This document shows positions 62,401 to 64,000 of a DNA stretch of 64,000 nucleotides, in pieces. The notes beneath the pieces are model-generated. The model was given only the letters and a program-made list of their open reading frames with translations, was not told the DNA's origin and did no database searches. This DNA is from Malurus cyaneus samueli. Its lineage: Eukaryota > Chordata > Aves > Passeriformes > Maluridae. The DNA is taken from NCBI GenBank assembly GCA_009741485.1, contig VKON01000103.1, positions 81,039-145,038 on the forward strand. The letters are read 5' to 3'. The translations under genes and the position numbers were made by a program. The stretch's first letter is position 1. Each line of letters opens with the position of its first letter.

Positions 62401-64000
62401 ATGGCATTATTTCCTGAAGCAACGCTGCCATCTGGTGAGGGAAAGGCTTAAATCCACGTTTTTATTCCAGAGATGTCTCTGCTGAGAACAGCCTGACTGG
62501 AGATCAACGGGACACACAGGTAAGGAATGGACAGGGATGTGAGCTGCGAATTTGCTCTCCCTTCACAAAACCAGGTCCTTGAACACGAGTGGGAAGGACA
62601 AGCAACACTGTGCGAGAACTAAGAATTCTTCAAAGCAAGCCCACCTTCAGTGCCAGCAGAACATTCACGTTGCAGTGGGAAATTCAAAACTAAGTGAACT
62701 TGCATTTCAGGTGGAAATGAAAGCTAAAGAACCACAGGCAGTTTTTGCTAAAAGTTGGTGAATTCCACTTCCTTTCTTTTAAACCCCACTACCCAGCTGG
62801 TATTTTATATTGCTGGATTAGAAAATCCATGCAATCAAAAAAAAAAAAAAACAAAAAAAAAACCAAAAAAGCATTTTGCATAGCTAGATATTACATCCAT
62901 CCATCAATCCCTGACATTAGGATCAAGGAACAGAGTACAGTTAAAAGGAACAAAAGCATACTCCTGATCTACATTAAAGCACACATGCACCCTGAGTATT
63001 TTAAAAATTTAGAAATTGGGTTACAGGAGTAGATGATCAAAGGAAATGTCTTTACAACACTTGTTCAGTGCCTGTATACAACTGTTCTCTTGTTTGTAAT
63101 AGCCTGATTGAGTCACAGCAGAATTAGGTAAACCCCTCTGTACACTCACATGGATCAGCAGCAGCTCGAGGAGCAGGCGAGCTGAGTGCCCCACTCCTGT
63201 GAATGAACAGGTCCCCCAGTGTGAGATGACACAAGCAGAGCTGTGGACTGCACTCCCCATCACTCCTTGCTCAGATCCCTCCCCAGCGATTCTCACAGCA
63301 CAGGGCACTCGCTGTCCCTTTGGTCAGCAGCACTGGATGTGCCACATCTGCAGACACAGCAACCTGCACCCGCTGCTTCGCACACACTGAACAAAGCGCA
63401 TTTCGCACCTTATTTCTTGAAGATTCACTGGCACTTTCAAAAGCAGTAGAAGTCAATAATGCACCTGCCTTTCCCAGACTACCTGAATAATGAGTTCTTC
63501 AGTCAGTGAAAAGTAAAGCACACTGGTATTTCACTCAGACCTAAAAAAGAGAGGGCAAATTAAGAGAAGAGCAGCCTACCACTGTTCTGTAGGAGCTATG
63601 CCTTAAATACTTAAGAAGGTTACATCGGAAGGTTTAAAAAAGACTATATGGGTGGTATAGATTGCTAGATGAAGGAGAAGGATCATGTTCCCTGAATATA
63701 AATGAAATACTGATTTTTAAATTAAAGCTTTCTAGAAAAGGTACAAGCAGCACTAAAGAATTTTATTTATATCAAAACCTAGCAGGAATTCTTTTGATGA
63801 AAAATAAACTAATTTACCATGGAAGATTAACAAGACAAGTAAAATGTTTTCATAATACTTACATTATTTTTGAACTAGTGTTATTGTTTTAATAGCCAGA
63901 AGACACAGCATTTTCTTTGACCTACTCTAAATACCTTTTAATTGGATAGACATAAATCGAACATTCAGTTCAACCTTTTGGCTCTCTTTTTGTCCTTTCC
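56433..64000. other. Intergenic sequence, no gene recognised
   Basis: AT-rich non-coding DNA to the window edge. Poly-A-rich patches occur near 61460 and 62839-62868, and a short G run lies at 60842. A donor-like CACAG/GTAAGG at about 62517 is isolated. No exon of a neighbouring gene was identified. Confidence 0.5.

Noticed and set aside
62485..62540. Donor-like CACAG/GTAAGG suggesting an upstream transcript
   Set aside because: A single consensus donor with no matching acceptor or coding signal is expected by chance in 64 kb.

Overview
The window looks like nuclear DNA of a bird, possibly a songbird. It holds large AT-rich non-coding tracts, many GC-rich minisatellites and short CR1 retrotransposon tails, and it has no bacterial-type gene packing. 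The one protein-coding gene I can support is the 5' end of GALNT18, a member of the polypeptide GalNAc-transferase family, on the minus strand. Coding exon 1 is at 23102-23336 and exon 2 at 2636-2828. They are joined by an intron of about 20.3 kb, and the gene continues into intron 2 and off the left edge. The splice phases fit exactly: exon 1 ends in phase 1, exon 2 completes the codon and ends in phase 2.

Layout: 1-2635 is intron 2, with a 45/35-bp minisatellite and a ~140-bp tandem array whose units each carry a copy of the exon 2 splice donor. 2829-23101 is intron 1. It contains a 2.2-kb minisatellite of 24-26-bp units (about 9316-11501), a small 21-bp array, and two G-rich arrays just inside the exon 1 donor. 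23337-24560 is the 5'UTR and CpG-island promoter, including a hexanucleotide array. From 24561 to the right edge I find no gene, only three CR1 loci (one seen twice because of the inversion) and short simple repeats.

The most striking large-scale object is an inverted repeat of two ~8.6-kb arms (26082-34650 and 35311-43878) around a 19-bp minisatellite. It ends at a run of exactly 25 Ns, followed by 2.1 kb of the same minisatellite riddled with indels. The right arm shows drifting indels, homopolymer differences and a garbled partial duplication. I read this as a probable long-read fold-back or gap-filling artefact, not a biological palindrome. The real locus would then be the left unique sequence, the 19-bp array, and the sequence from about 46150 onward.

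The best biological candidate for something undescribed is the GALNT18 exon 2 donor. The genuine site is the first of six tandem copies of one donor, each with the last ~17 nt of the exon. Intron sequence read in the exon frame stops at once (TGA at intron bases 2-4). Any use of a downstream copy would therefore be non-productive. No CRISPR array, tRNA, rRNA or intact transposon was seen.
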